Positions 25,637 through 35,423 of a DNA stretch of 64,000 nt are shown here, piece after piece. The notes beneath the pieces were generated by a model. It was not told the origin of the DNA, did not search any database, and saw only the letters and a list, made by a program, of their open reading frames with translations. Every line of letters begins with the position of its first letter. Position 1 is the first letter of the stretch. Source of the DNA: Alphaproteobacteria bacterium (GTDB taxonomy: Bacteria > Pseudomonadota > Alphaproteobacteria > Rhizobiales > Xanthobacteraceae); NCBI GenBank assembly GCA_005884685.1, contig VBAH01000019.1:144004-208003 (forward strand), read 5' to 3'. A program made the translations under genes and the position numbers.

Positions 25637-27510
25637 ACCATTGCTTCCTCGTAGGCCTCGCTCGCAGCAAGCCAATCCTCCTCCGCGCGCCTCAGCGCGG
25701 CAGCCGCTTCGGCACGCGATTTCGACAGTGCGGTCGCCTTGGCGGGATCGCGCTGGAACAGATCGCTCGCAAGTTGCGCGTCGATCATGGCGATTTCGGC
25801 GGTGAGCCTGGCGACAGCTTTTTCCGCCGCGTCGATGCGCCGCTTCAGCGGCTTCAGTTCTTCGCGCTTTTCTGCCGCGGCGCGGCGCTGGTCGGTGCGC
25901 GAGACTTTGGTATCCGCAGGCTCGCGGCCGTCGCGCGCGCGCGTGTCGCGTCCGAGCACGAGGCGGCGGTAATCGTCGAGATCACCCTCATAGGGGGCGA
26001 CCGTCCCGTCGCCGACGAGCCACAATCGGTCCGCGCAGGCCTCGATCAGATGCTGATCGTGCGACACGAGGATCGCGGCGCCCGGATAGTCGTTGATCGC
26101 TTCGATCAGCGCGGCGCGGCTGTCGATGTCGAGATGGTTGGTCGGCTCGTCGAGAATGACGAGATGCGGGCCCGCGAAAGTCGCAAGGCCGAGCAGCAGC
26201 CGCGCCTTCTCGCCGCCGGAGAGACTTTCCACCGGCGTGTCGGCCCGCTCACCGGTAAATCCGATGCTCCCGGCGCGCGCGCGCACCCTGGCTTCCGGCG
26301 CGTCCGGCATCAGCCGGCGCACGTGGTCGTAAACGCTCAGCGCCGGGCTCAACTCGTCAAGCTGATGCTGCGCAAAATACGCCACCTCGATGCGGTCGGG
26401 GCGCGTGATCGTGCCGTCAGATGGCGCGAGGCGGCCGGCGAGCAGCTTCGCGAGGGTGGATTTGCCGTTGCCGTTCGGGCCGAGCAGCGCAATGCGGTCG
26501 TCGGTGTCGATCCGCAACGTCAGCCGCCCCAGCACCGGCTTGCCCGGCTGGTAGCCGACGGACACACGGTCGAGCGCGATGATCGGCGGCGACAGCGGCT
26601 TGACCGGCGGAGGGATCACGATCGGGCGCACGTCGTCATTCGCGAGCGCCGCGACCGGCGTGAGTTTGGCGAGCTTCTTGACGCGCGATTGCGCCTGCCG
26701 CGCCTTGGTGGCCTTCGCCCTGAAGCGATCGATGAAAGCCTGCAGGTGCTTGCGCTCCGCTTCCTGCTTCTTTGCGGCGGCTGCGTTGAGCGCCTGCCGT
26801 TCGGCGCGCTGGCGCGCGAACGACGTATAGCCGCCGCGATAGAGCGCGAGCTTGCCGGCATCGATGTGCAAGATCCAGTCGACCGCATCGTCGAGCAGGT
26901 CACGGTCGTGGCTGATCACGATCACGGTGCGCGGATAGCGCGCCAGGTGATCGGTGAGCCACAGCGTGCCCTCGAGATCGAGATAGTTGGTCGGCTCGTC
27001 GAGCAGCAGCAGGTCCGGCTCGGCGAACAGCACCGCCGCAAGCGCGACACGCATGCGCCAGCCGCCGGAAAAGTCCGTGCAGGGGCGGCGCTGCGCGACG
27101 GCATCGAAGCCGAGACCCGCCAGAATGGAGGCCGCCCGCGCCGGCGCCGCATGCGCGCCGATGTCGGCGAGCCGCATCTGGATCTCGGCAATGCGATGCG
27201 GATCGTGCGCAGTCTCGGCCTCGGCGAGCAGGCGGGTGCGCTCGGCATCGGCCGCCAGCACCACCTCGAGCAGGCTTTCCGGCCCGCTCGGCGCTTCCTG
27301 CGCCAGGCGCCCGATGCGCGCACGCGACGGCATGCTCATCGTCCCGTGCTCCGGCGCGATCTCGCCGGCGATGGCACGGAACAGGGTGGTCTTGCCGATG
27401 CCGTTGCGGCCGACCAGGCCGACGCGCGCGCCGTCCGGGATGCGCGCCGACGCGCCATCGAGCAGCAGGCGGCCGGCGACGCGGATCGAGATATCGTCCA
27501 GAACGAGCAT
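25633..27510 (-). CDS. ABC-F family ATPase
   Basis: A 625-residue cytoplasmic protein with two ABC domains and no membrane part. The first Walker A is GLVGRNGIGKTTL and signature region TDFSGGWRMRVALA; the second is LLGPNGNGKSTL and SLSGGEKARLLLGL. Between them lies the Lys/Arg-rich linker (about 235-290), and the C-terminus has the coiled-coil AAEKREELKPLKRRIDAAEK, as in Uup/YheS-type ABC-F proteins, which act on the ribosome or in DNA-related processes. ATG 27510 gives the usual MLVLDDISIRV start; an ATG at 27546 would add 12 residues. Confidence 0.93.
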   Translation of the reverse strand: MLVLDDISIRVAGRLLLDGASARIPDGARVGLVGRNGIGKTTLFRAIAGEIAPEHGTMSMPSRARIGRLAQEAPSGPESLLEVVLAADAERTRLLAEAETAHDPHRIAEIQMRLADIGAHAAPARAASILAGLGFDAVAQRRPCTDFSGGWRMRVALAAVLFAEPDLLLLDEPTNYLDLEGTLWLTDHLARYPRTVIVISHDRDLLDDAVDWILHIDAGKLALYRGGYTSFARQRAERQALNAAAAKKQEAERKHLQAFIDRFRAKATKARQAQSRVKKLAKLTPVAALANDDVRPIVIPPPVKPLSPPIIALDRVSVGYQPGKPVLGRLTLRIDTDDRIALLGPNGNGKSTLAKLLAGRLAPSDGTITRPDRIEVAYFAQHQLDELSPALSVYDHVRRLMPDAPEARVRARAGSIGFTGERADTPVESLSGGEKARLLLGLATFAGPHLVILDEPTNHLDIDSRAALIEAINDYPGAAILVSHDQHLIEACADRLWLVGDGTVAPYEGDLDDYRRLVLGRDTRARDGREPADTKVSRTDQRRAAAEKREELKPLKRRIDAAEKAVARLTAEIAMIDAQLASDLFQRDPAKATALSKSRAEAAAALRRAEEDWLAASEAYEEAMV

Positions 27511-27613
27511 CGTGGGGTTGTTTAATGGCCGCGCGCGGATTGGCAAGCGTGCCGCTATTGCGCGGCCCCTTGGCGGCGGCGATCCTGCGCCGGCGCAAGC
27601 TCAGGAGGTCGTC

Positions 27614-28420
27614 ATGTGCGTTCCCGGATGCCGGGAGGCGGTGCAGCGCGCACTGTCGCGCCGCGGATTGTTCACCGGCGCGGCGGCTGCCGGCTTCCTC
27701 GCCACTGGGGTGACACCCGCTCTGGCGCAGCGGAGTTTCACCTCCGTGGTCGACCTCACGCACACGCTGTCGCCGGACTTCCCGACGTTTTTCGGCACGC
27801 CGGGCATCAGCATCGAGAAGCGCTACACTCTCAAGAAGGACGGCGCCAACGTGAATTGGTGGCACGTGCTTGAACATGCCGGCACGCATCTCGACGCGCC
27901 GTTGCATTATTCGGCTACGGGCGCCTCGGTGGAGATGATTCCCGCGGAGCAACTGGTCGTCCCGCTCGCGGTCGTGGACGTGGCGCGCAAAGCGGCGCGG
28001 CACGCGGACTACGAACTGGGCACGCATGATTTGCTGGATTGGGAGGCCAAACACGGCCGCCTGCCGGAGGGCTGCTGCGTCGCGATGCATTCGGGCTGGG
28101 CGCGGCGGCTGACCAGTCCCAATTTCGTCGGCAAGGATACCGGCGGCATCATGCATTTTCCCGGCATCCACCCCGAAGCGGCCGCGTGGCTGATGAACGA
28201 GCGGAGCGTGGCCGGGCTTTCGGTCGACACGCTTTCGCTCGATCACGGCCCGTCCAAGGATTTCAGGACCCACACTCTTTGGCTGCCTTCGGGCCGCTGG
28301 GGGATCGAAAATATTGCCAATCTGGACAAAGTGCCGGCCGTTGGCGCGACGCTGGTGGTCGGAGTGCCGAAGGTAAAGGGTGCGACCGGCGCGCCCGCGC
28401 GTATTTTCGCGCTGGTGTGA
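27614..28420 (+). CDS. Tat-exported cyclase family protein (kynurenine formamidase-like)
   Basis: A 268-residue protein. The N-terminus carries a Tat signal, ALSRRGLFTGAAAAGFLATG, cut near TPALAQ. The metal-dependent cyclase domain follows with VVDLTHTLSPDFPTFFG and the zinc motif HAGTHLDAPLH (about residues 95-105), as in bacterial kynurenine formamidase and related hydrolases; GLSVDTLSLDHGPS near the C-terminus is the third metal/active-site block. Periplasmic location makes tryptophan catabolism unlikely. AGGAGG lies five bases before ATG 27614. Divergent from the ABC-F gene. Confidence 0.85.
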   Translation: MCVPGCREAVQRALSRRGLFTGAAAAGFLATGVTPALAQRSFTSVVDLTHTLSPDFPTFFGTPGISIEKRYTLKKDGANVNWWHVLEHAGTHLDAPLHYSATGASVEMIPAEQLVVPLAVVDVARKAARHADYELGTHDLLDWEAKHGRLPEGCCVAMHSGWARRLTSPNFVGKDTGGIMHFPGIHPEAAAWLMNERSVAGLSVDTLSLDHGPSKDFRTHTLWLPSGRWGIENIANLDKVPAVGATLVVGVPKVKGATGAPARIFALV

Positions 28421-28423
28421 TCG

Positions 28424-28876
28424 TCAGGCACTGCGCTGCCAGCGGCCGCTTTCGTCGGCCTGCCAATAGGTTGCCTCAAAGCCCTGCGCCTTCACTTCAG
28501 CCCAGCGCGCGCGCGCGGCTGCGACTGCCTCGTCGTCATCGCCGTCGAACAGCAGAACGATGCGCTGGTAGCTCGCCGCATCGCCCGGCACCGGCGCGCC
28601 ATCGACCAGGAAGCGCACGGTGGCACCGTTCGGATTGTGATCGTGCACCGTGAGCAGGACGGGCTGCAGCGCGGCCTCGCTCTCGCGCCATGTCCCGTGC
28701 GCAAGAAAATTGTCGTCGCGATAGGTCCACAGATGCGCATCGAGCGCCTCGACACGTTCGTCGGACGAGGCCTGCACCACGACGCGCCAGCCGCGCTCGA
28801 GCGACTTCTCCAGAAGCTGCGGCAGGACCTTTGTCAGCGGCTGGCGCTGCAGGTGATAAAACAGGAACTCGGTCAC
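28424..28876 (-). CDS. holC: DNA polymerase III chi subunit
   Basis: A 150-residue HolC-type protein with the family start TEFLFYHLQRQPLTKVLPQL and the segment RVVVQASSDERVEALDAHLW. The chi subunit links the clamp loader to single-strand binding protein. The start is GTG at 28876, 9 bases after the pepA stop; pepA-holC is a widespread gene pair, and here it is transcribed away from lptF. Convergent with the cyclase-family gene, with only 3 bases between stops. Confidence 0.9.
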   Translation of the reverse strand: MTEFLFYHLQRQPLTKVLPQLLEKSLERGWRVVVQASSDERVEALDAHLWTYRDDNFLAHGTWRESEAALQPVLLTVHDHNPNGATVRFLVDGAPVPGDAASYQRIVLLFDGDDDEAVAAARARWAEVKAQGFEATYWQADESGRWQRSA

Positions 28877-28885
28877 GACGACGAC

Positions 28886-30382
28886 CTACTTCTCGTAATG
28901 CTCCGCCACCAGCCGGTCGAGCAGCCGCACACCCCACCCCGAGCCCCAGCTCTTGTTGATATCCGACGCCGGCGACGCAAAGCCGGTGCCGGCGATGTCG
29001 AGATGGGCCCATGGCGTCTTTCCGACGAAGCGCTGGATGAACTGCGCCGCCGTGATCGATCCGCCGAAACGGCCGCCGGTGTTCTTCATGTCGGCGAACT
29101 TGGAATCGATCAGCTTGTCGTATTCGGGAGCGAGCGGCATGCGCCACACCCGCTCGCCGGTATCGAGTCCCGCTTGCGTCAGGCGTTCGGCGAGCTTGTC
29201 GTCATTGGCGAACATGCCGGCATTCTCCTGGCCGAGCGCGACGATGATCGCGCCGGTCAAGGTCGCGAGATCGATCATGAATTTCGGCTTGAACCTGGTG
29301 TTGACGTAATGGATCACGTCGGCCAGCACGAGCCGCCCTTCCGCATCGGTGTTGATGATCTCGATCGTCTGGCCTGACATCGAGGTCACGATATCGCCCG
29401 GGCGTTGCGCATTGCCGTCCGGCATGTTCTCGACGAGTCCGATCGCGCCGATCGCGTTGACCTTCGCCTTGCGGCCCGCGAGCGCCTGCATCAGGCCGAC
29501 CACGCAGGCGGCGCCCGCCATGTCGCCCTTCATGTCTTCCATGTTGGCGGCCGGCTTGATCGATATGCCGCCGGTGTCGAAGCACACCCCTTTGCCGATG
29601 AAGGCGAGCGGCGGCGTCCCCTTCTTGCCGCCGTTCCAGCGCATCAGGGCGATGCGGCTCTCGTGCCTCGAGCCCTGCCCCACCCCGAGCAGCGCGCCCA
29701 TGCCGAGCTTGCGCATCGCCTTCACGTCGAGGATCTCGACGCCGACGCCGAGCTTGCGCAGGCCCGTTGCGCGGCGCGCGAACTCCACCGGATAGAGGAC
29801 GTTCGGCGGCTCGTTGACGAGATCGCGCGCGAGCACCACGCCCTCCGCGACCGCCTCGCGTGCCACCCAGGCTTTGCGCGCGCCGGTCACGTCCGCGACG
29901 GCGAGCGTCACGCGCGCCTTGGCCGGCGGCTCCTCCCCTTCCTTACGCTTGGTCTTGTAGCGGTCGAACGAGTAGGCGCGCAGGGTTGCACCGAGTGCCA
30001 CGTCGGCCGCGGCCTCGGGCTTGAGCGGGCCGTCGGCCAGCTCGAGCAGCGCCGTCACCTCGGTGGCAGCGTTCGGTATCTTGCCCATGGCGATGCCGCC
30101 GAGCTTGACGAGGTCCTGCGCCTTGCGGTCGGCCGCTTTGCCGGTGCCGACCAGGACGAGGCGGGTCGCCTTGATCCCGGCAGGAGCTACGATGTCGAGC
30201 GCGCTGCCGGTCTTGCCGGTGAAGCGCTCCGCCTTTGCGGCGCGCGCGATGAGCTCCGCCGCCGAACCGAGCGCTGAGCGCGTGCGCGGACCGAACTGGA
30301 GGCTGTCGTCCGCGAAAACGATCAATACGCCGCCGCCGGGCGCGGCGATCGGTCCGAAGCCAAGTTTACGCGCGTCCGCCAT
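28886..30382 (-). CDS. pepA: Leucyl aminopeptidase (M17)
   Basis: A 498-residue M17 metallopeptidase that removes N-terminal residues. The two-metal site is intact in [40 protein letters not shown] and [21 protein letters not shown] 30382 is preferred because AAAGGA precedes it at the right distance; ATG 30400 has no ribosome-binding site. In E. coli PepA also binds DNA in site-specific recombination, which cannot be inferred here. Divergent from lptF with a 200-base shared promoter region. Confidence 0.96.
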   Translation of the reverse strand: MADARKLGFGPIAAPGGGVLIVFADDSLQFGPRTRSALGSAAELIARAAKAERFTGKTGSALDIVAPAGIKATRLVLVGTGKAADRKAQDLVKLGGIAMGKIPNAATEVTALLELADGPLKPEAAADVALGATLRAYSFDRYKTKRKEGEEPPAKARVTLAVADVTGARKAWVAREAVAEGVVLARDLVNEPPNVLYPVEFARRATGLRKLGVGVEILDVKAMRKLGMGALLGVGQGSRHESRIALMRWNGGKKGTPPLAFIGKGVCFDTGGISIKPAANMEDMKGDMAGAACVVGLMQALAGRKAKVNAIGAIGLVENMPDGNAQRPGDIVTSMSGQTIEIINTDAEGRLVLADVIHYVNTRFKPKFMIDLATLTGAIIVALGQENAGMFANDDKLAERLTQAGLDTGERVWRMPLAPEYDKLIDSKFADMKNTGGRFGGSITAAQFIQRFVGKTPWAHLDIAGTGFASPASDINKSWGSGWGVRLLDRLVAEHYEK

Positions 30383-30584
30383 TGGAACTGGTCCTTTCAT
30401 GTCACACTTGGCCGGAAAACGCGGCTTCCTGCACCAAAATGGGTCAAATCAGGCCCTGAATAGCCCATTGTCCGGCGACTTGCGAGGTTATTGCCCCGCT
30501 CTTGCCATCGATTCCGGCTAGCAGGATGGCTGCTGTGCGTCGGGGGACGTCGCGTCGCGGGGATCTGGGGGTTGCTGCCAGCCG

Positions 30585-31742
30585 ATGAGTGGGTTTGACC
30601 GCTACATTTTCCGCACCACGTTCGGCGCGTTTTTGCTGATTTTGATCAGCCTGACGGCGGTCATCTGGCTCACGCACGCGCTGCGTGAAATCGACCTGAT
30701 GACGAACCAGCGCCAGACCATCCTGACGTTCATCGGCATCACGGCCTTGCTGATCCCGATGCTCATCCTGGTGATCGCACCGCTCGCACTCGTGGTCGCG
30801 GTCGGCCACACGCTCAACCGGCTCAACACCGATTCCGAGATCGTGGTGATGAATGCCTCCGGCATGTCGCCATGGCGCATCTTCCGTCCGTTTCTGACGA
30901 CGACGCTCGCCGTATCGGCCCTGGTGCTCTGGGTCAGCGCGTATCTGGCGCCGGCTGGCTTGCGCGAATTGCGCGATTGGGCCACCAAGGTGAAGGCGGA
31001 CTTCGTCGTCAACATCGTCCAGCCCGGCCGCTTCATCAACATCGAGCGGGGGCTGACCCTGCACATCCGCGAGCGCCGTTCCGACGGGCAACTGCTCGGG
31101 ATTTTCATCGACGACCGGCGCGATCCCAACGAACGGGCAACTTCTCTCGCGGAATATGGCGAGATCGTCGAAACCGGGCGCGGAACGTTCCTGGTGCTGG
31201 TCAATGGCAGCGTACAACGCATGGAAAGCGGGCGTATCGATCCGACCATCGTCAAGTTCGAGCGCTATGCGTTCGACCTGTCGCGCTTCACGGGCGGCCC
31301 GCAACTCGGCGCGTTCGGCGTGCGCGAGCGCAATTTGTGGGACGTCGCGTTCCCCGACCCGGACGACCCGGTCTACAAGCAGGTGCCGACCCACTTCCGC
31401 GCTGAGCTGCACGACCGGCTCGCCGCGCCGATCTACCCGATCGCCTTCACCGTGCTGTGCTTTGCGATTCTCGGCGCACCGCGCACCAGCCGGCAAAGCC
31501 GCGAGGTCTCGATTGTGATGACGATCGTCATCATCGGCGCGCTGCGCTTGATCGGATTCGCCTGCAATGTGGTTGCGGCACAATCCATCGCCGCGATCTA
31601 CGCGCTGTGGGGATCGCTCGCCTTGGCCTTTGTGATCGGGGTATTCGCAATCGGGCGCGGCGCCGTGATCGAGCCGCCTGCGTTTCTGACCCGGCTTGCG
31701 AGCGCTTTCGAGCGCATGTCGCAGCGCCTGCAGCCGGCTTGA
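30585..31742 (+). CDS. lptF: LPS export permease LptF
   Basis: A 385-residue inner-membrane subunit of the LptB2FG transporter. It begins FDRYIFRTTFGAFLLILISL, has TM helices around 15-35, 55-80 and 100-125, a large periplasmic beta-jellyroll (about 130-270) and three more helices at the C-terminus including IGALRLIGFACNVVAAQSIA. The layout matches YjgP/YjgQ family proteins. It is followed after 8 bases by lptG, and together they extract LPS from the inner membrane. Confidence 0.93.
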   Translation: MSGFDRYIFRTTFGAFLLILISLTAVIWLTHALREIDLMTNQRQTILTFIGITALLIPMLILVIAPLALVVAVGHTLNRLNTDSEIVVMNASGMSPWRIFRPFLTTTLAVSALVLWVSAYLAPAGLRELRDWATKVKADFVVNIVQPGRFINIERGLTLHIRERRSDGQLLGIFIDDRRDPNERATSLAEYGEIVETGRGTFLVLVNGSVQRMESGRIDPTIVKFERYAFDLSRFTGGPQLGAFGVRERNLWDVAFPDPDDPVYKQVPTHFRAELHDRLAAPIYPIAFTVLCFAILGAPRTSRQSREVSIVMTIVIIGALRLIGFACNVVAAQSIAAIYALWGSLALAFVIGVFAIGRGAVIEPPAFLTRLASAFERMSQRLQPA

Positions 31743-31750
31743 GGCGCGGC

Positions 31751-32845
31751 ATGGTCTCGCGCACGCTCATCCGCTATTTCGGCACGCGCTTTCTCGGCGC
31801 GGTGATGTCGGTTTTCCTCGGCCTCTTCGTGCTCATCGTGCTGGTCGATTACATCGAGCTGACGCGGCGCGCAGCAGACATTCCCAATCTCTCCGCGTGG
31901 ATGGTCGCCAAGACGTCGTTCTTCCGTGTGCCGGCCGTGACCGAGCGGCTGCTGCCTTTCTCCGTGCTGGTCGGAGCGATGGCCTGCTATCTCGCGCTGT
32001 CGCGGCGCAACGAGCTGGTGGTGGCGCGCGCGGCCGGAATGTCGGCATGGCAGTTCGTGGCACCGGCACTCATCGTCGCCTTCATGCTCGGGATCGCCGC
32101 GACCGCGATCTACAATCCGCTGTCCGCCGCGATGCGCGAATGGTCGAAGAAGCTCGAAGCCGACATGTTCGGTCAGCAGAACAACATGATGCAGCAGCAG
32201 AACGCGCTCGGTTTCTGGGTGCGTCAGCGCAGCCCGGACGGCCAGTCGATCGTCTATGCGGTATCCAGCCAGGAACAGGGCGTGCGGCTCGACGGGGTCA
32301 GCGTCTTCACCTTCGACCCTGCCGGCAAGCCGCTCGAGCGCATCGAGGCAAAGCGCGCCATGCTCGAAACCGGGCATTGGCGGCTCGAACAGGCGCGCGT
32401 CTATGCCTCCGGCGTGCCGCCGAAGGACCACGACACATTTCTGGTCAAGACCAACCTGACATCCGCCCAGGTGCGGGAAAGCTTTTCGACGCCTGAAACG
32501 GTGCCGTTTTGGGACCTTCCAGCGTATATCGAGATCGCGGAGCGGTCAGGCCTCGTTGCGGCAGGCTATAAACTGCAATACCAGCTGCTGATTGCGCGGC
32601 CGTTCATGTTGGCTGCAATGGTATTACTGGCGTGTTCTGTCAGCTTAAGATTCTTTCGCTTTGGCGGCGTCCCGCGAATGGTTTTGAGTGGCATCACGGC
32701 CGGGTTTCTGCTTTATGTCTTGTCGAAGGTTACCGAGGACCTGAGCAAGGCCGAGCTGCTCCATCCCATGGCGGCAGCGTGGTTGCCGGTGCTCGCGGGG
32801 GGGCTCACGGGTTTCGTCGTGCTTCTGTATCAGGAGGACGGGTGA
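31751..32845 (+). CDS. lptG: LPS export permease LptG
   Basis: A 364-residue partner of LptF with the same plan: N-terminal helices (GAVMSVFLGLFVLIVLVDYI), a periplasmic jellyroll (about 115-255) and a C-terminal helix bundle. The coupling-helix region is VAKTSFFRVPAVTERLLPFS. ATG 31751 follows lptF by 8 bases; the stop overlaps the lptD start (TGATG). The order lptF-lptG-lptD is the alphaproteobacterial arrangement of the LPS bridge. Confidence 0.93.
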   Translation: MVSRTLIRYFGTRFLGAVMSVFLGLFVLIVLVDYIELTRRAADIPNLSAWMVAKTSFFRVPAVTERLLPFSVLVGAMACYLALSRRNELVVARAAGMSAWQFVAPALIVAFMLGIAATAIYNPLSAAMREWSKKLEADMFGQQNNMMQQQNALGFWVRQRSPDGQSIVYAVSSQEQGVRLDGVSVFTFDPAGKPLERIEAKRAMLETGHWRLEQARVYASGVPPKDHDTFLVKTNLTSAQVRESFSTPETVPFWDLPAYIEIAERSGLVAAGYKLQYQLLIARPFMLAAMVLLACSVSLRFFRFGGVPRMVLSGITAGFLLYVLSKVTEDLSKAELLHPMAAAWLPVLAGGLTGFVVLLYQEDG

Positions 32846-35373
32846 TGGCCGCGCGTTGCGCCCGGCCAGAGTTTGCCCGCCGGCACGGCTGGGCGATGGC
32901 GCTGTGCGCGCTCATCGCCGCCGTGGGCTTCGGCGTGGCGGGGGGCGTGCGCCCTGCGGCCGCCCAATTTTCCGAAGTCAATCCTCCCTGGGTCGGCATT
33001 CCGCCGGTACCGAAAGTCCCAACCGCATCGTCGACAATCGACAGCGGCCAAAATGACCCGAACGCGCAGATGCTCGTGCGCGCGGACGAACTGCAATACG
33101 ACAACACCAACAACCGCATCCTCGCCGTCGGCAACGTCCAGATCTATTACAAGGGCTCCTCGCTGGAGGCCGACAAGGTCATCTACGAGCAAAACACCAA
33201 GCGCATGCGCGCCGAAGGCAATGCGCGCCTCACCGAAGCCGACGGCAAGATCGTGCACGGCGAGATCATCGATCTGACAGACCAGTTCCGCGACGGCTTC
33301 GTCGACAGCTTGCAACTCGAAGGCGCCGACAGGACCCGCTTCGCCGCGCCGCGAGCCGAGCGGAAGGACGGCCGCTACACGGTGTTCCAGAGCGGCGTCT
33401 ACACCGCCTGCGAGCCGTGCAAGGACGATCCGCGCAAGCCGCCGCGTTGGCAGGTGCGCGCAACCCGCATCATCCACGACGCCACCGAGAAGATGATCTA
33501 CTTCGAGGATGCCCGCCTCGAGGTGCTTGGCTTCCCGCTGTTCTACTGGCCCTACCTCTCGACGCCCGATCCGACGGTGAAACGCAAGACCGGGTTCCTC
33601 ACCCCGAAGTTCGGGTATTCGACAAATTTCGGGTTTTATTCTCAGACCCCCTATTTCTGGGCCCTTGCGCCAAACTATGACGTGACCGTTACGCCGACGC
33701 TCTCGTCGAAACAGGGTCTGCTGATGCAGGCCGAGTGGCGCCACCGGCTGCTCAACGGTTCCTATTCGATCAAGGCTGCGGGCATCTTCCAGGCCGATCC
33801 GGGCGCCTACGAACGGCGCTTCACGCCGCTCTATCCGGGCGACAGGGATCCCGGTGACCGGCTGTTTCGCGGCAGCATCGACACCACCGGCCAATTCGCC
33901 CTGAATCACAATTGGGTCTGGGGCTGGGACGGCACACTCGTCACCGATCGCATGGTGATCCAGGATTATGGCCTGCGATCGTATTTCGCGATCATGGACC
34001 CGTTCAAATCCGGCGGCCTTGAAACGGTCACCCAGCTCTACCTGACCGGGCGCGGCGAGCGCAGCTATTTCGATGCGCGCGGGATGTACTTCTACGGCCT
34101 CTCGGCCAGCGACGTGCAGAGCCAGCTTCCGATCGTCCATCCGGTCGTCGATTATCGCAACAGGCTGGCCCAGCCGTTGTTCGGCGGCGAACTGACGTAC
34201 CGTGCCAACATCACCAGTCTCTCGCGTGAATCGGCCGACTTCGATCCGATCACACAAAATGCATTCAACACCGGGCAATGCGACCAGATGACCGCCGATC
34301 CGGCGCGCAAGAGCAGGCTCGACTGCATTCTGCGTGGCTTCCCCGGCACCTATTCGCGCGGCTCCGCGGAGGCGACCTGGCGGCGCACGTTCATCGACCC
34401 CTACGGCGAGAAGTGGACGCCTTTCGTCTCACTGCGTGCGGATGCCGCGGCCCTCTCCGTCAAGGACGAGGTCGGCGTCAGCAACTTCCTTCCCACCGGG
34501 GACAGCAGCGTCGGACGCGTCATGCCGGCGGTCGGTCTGGAGTACCGCTATCCGTTCATCAGCGTGCAATCCTGGGGGACGCAGACAATCGAGCCGGTCG
34601 CGCAGCTGATCGTGCGCCCGAACGAGCAGGCCATCGGGAAGCTGCCGAACGAGGATGCGCAAAGCCTGATCTTCGATGACAGCAATCTGTTCAGCCTGAA
34701 CAAGTTCTCCGGCTGGGATCGCATCGAAGGCGGCACCCGGCTGAACGCCGGCATTCAGTACACGGCGCAATTCAATCAGGCCGGCACCGTCAATGCCCTG
34801 TTCGGACAGTCCTATCAGCTGTTCGGCCAGAACTCGTTCGCGGTGCCCGATACCGTCAACACCGGGCTTTCGAGCGGCCTCGCCAAGCCGCGTTCGGACT
34901 ATGTCGCGCGCCTCGCCTATCAGCCCGACAGTGTCTACACCGTCATCTCCCGTTTCCTGCTTGACGAGGAGACGTTCAAGATTCGCCGGCTGGAGGTGGA
35001 AGGACGCGCCAACTTCGATCGCTGGCAGTTCTCGGCGCTGTATGGCAACTACGATGCCCAGCCGGAAATCGGGTTCCTCGCGCGGCGGCAGGGCGTCACC
35101 GGACAGGTCACCTTCAAGTTCACGCAGAACTGGAGCGTGCTGGCATCGGCGCGCTACGACATCGAGGCGCATCAGATCAACCAGACGCGGATCGGCCTTG
35201 GCTATATCGACGATTGCTTCGCCATTTCGCTCAACTACATGACCGACTATAATTACAGCGGCACCACAATAACCGACAACAAGGTGCTGCTGGTGATCAA
35301 TTTGCGCACGATCGGCGGCACGAGCTTCAGTCAAAGTACCAGTCCGACGACGGGTACCGGTGGCTTGTTCTAG
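32845..35373 (+). CDS. lptD: LPS assembly outer-membrane protein LptD
   Basis: An 842-residue protein with a signal peptide ending at PAAAQ (about residue 39). The N-terminal OstA-like jellyroll spans about residues 65-160 (VRADELQYDNTNNRILAVGN, EGNARLTEADGKIVHGEIID) and receives LPS from LptA; the rest is the large C-terminal beta-barrel with repeated aromatic strands up to ITDNKVLLVINLRTIGG. A CxxC (YTACEPC) near residue 190 and later Cys may form the structural disulfides. ATG 32845 overlaps the lptG stop. BAM, including BamE in this window, inserts it. Confidence 0.94.
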   Translation: MAARCARPEFARRHGWAMALCALIAAVGFGVAGGVRPAAAQFSEVNPPWVGIPPVPKVPTASSTIDSGQNDPNAQMLVRADELQYDNTNNRILAVGNVQIYYKGSSLEADKVIYEQNTKRMRAEGNARLTEADGKIVHGEIIDLTDQFRDGFVDSLQLEGADRTRFAAPRAERKDGRYTVFQSGVYTACEPCKDDPRKPPRWQVRATRIIHDATEKMIYFEDARLEVLGFPLFYWPYLSTPDPTVKRKTGFLTPKFGYSTNFGFYSQTPYFWALAPNYDVTVTPTLSSKQGLLMQAEWRHRLLNGSYSIKAAGIFQADPGAYERRFTPLYPGDRDPGDRLFRGSIDTTGQFALNHNWVWGWDGTLVTDRMVIQDYGLRSYFAIMDPFKSGGLETVTQLYLTGRGERSYFDARGMYFYGLSASDVQSQLPIVHPVVDYRNRLAQPLFGGELTYRANITSLSRESADFDPITQNAFNTGQCDQMTADPARKSRLDCILRGFPGTYSRGSAEATWRRTFIDPYGEKWTPFVSLRADAAALSVKDEVGVSNFLPTGDSSVGRVMPAVGLEYRYPFISVQSWGTQTIEPVAQLIVRPNEQAIGKLPNEDAQSLIFDDSNLFSLNKFSGWDRIEGGTRLNAGIQYTAQFNQAGTVNALFGQSYQLFGQNSFAVPDTVNTGLSSGLAKPRSDYVARLAYQPDSVYTVISRFLLDEETFKIRRLEVEGRANFDRWQFSALYGNYDAQPEIGFLARRQGVTGQVTFKFTQNWSVLASARYDIEAHQINQTRIGLGYIDDCFAISLNYMTDYNYSGTTITDNKVLLVINLRTIGGTSFSQSTSPTTGTGGLF

Positions 35374-35423
35374 TGATTGCCGGTTATGAGGTGGATCGCG
35401 GGGCGATGGAGAGAAGGTCGGCA

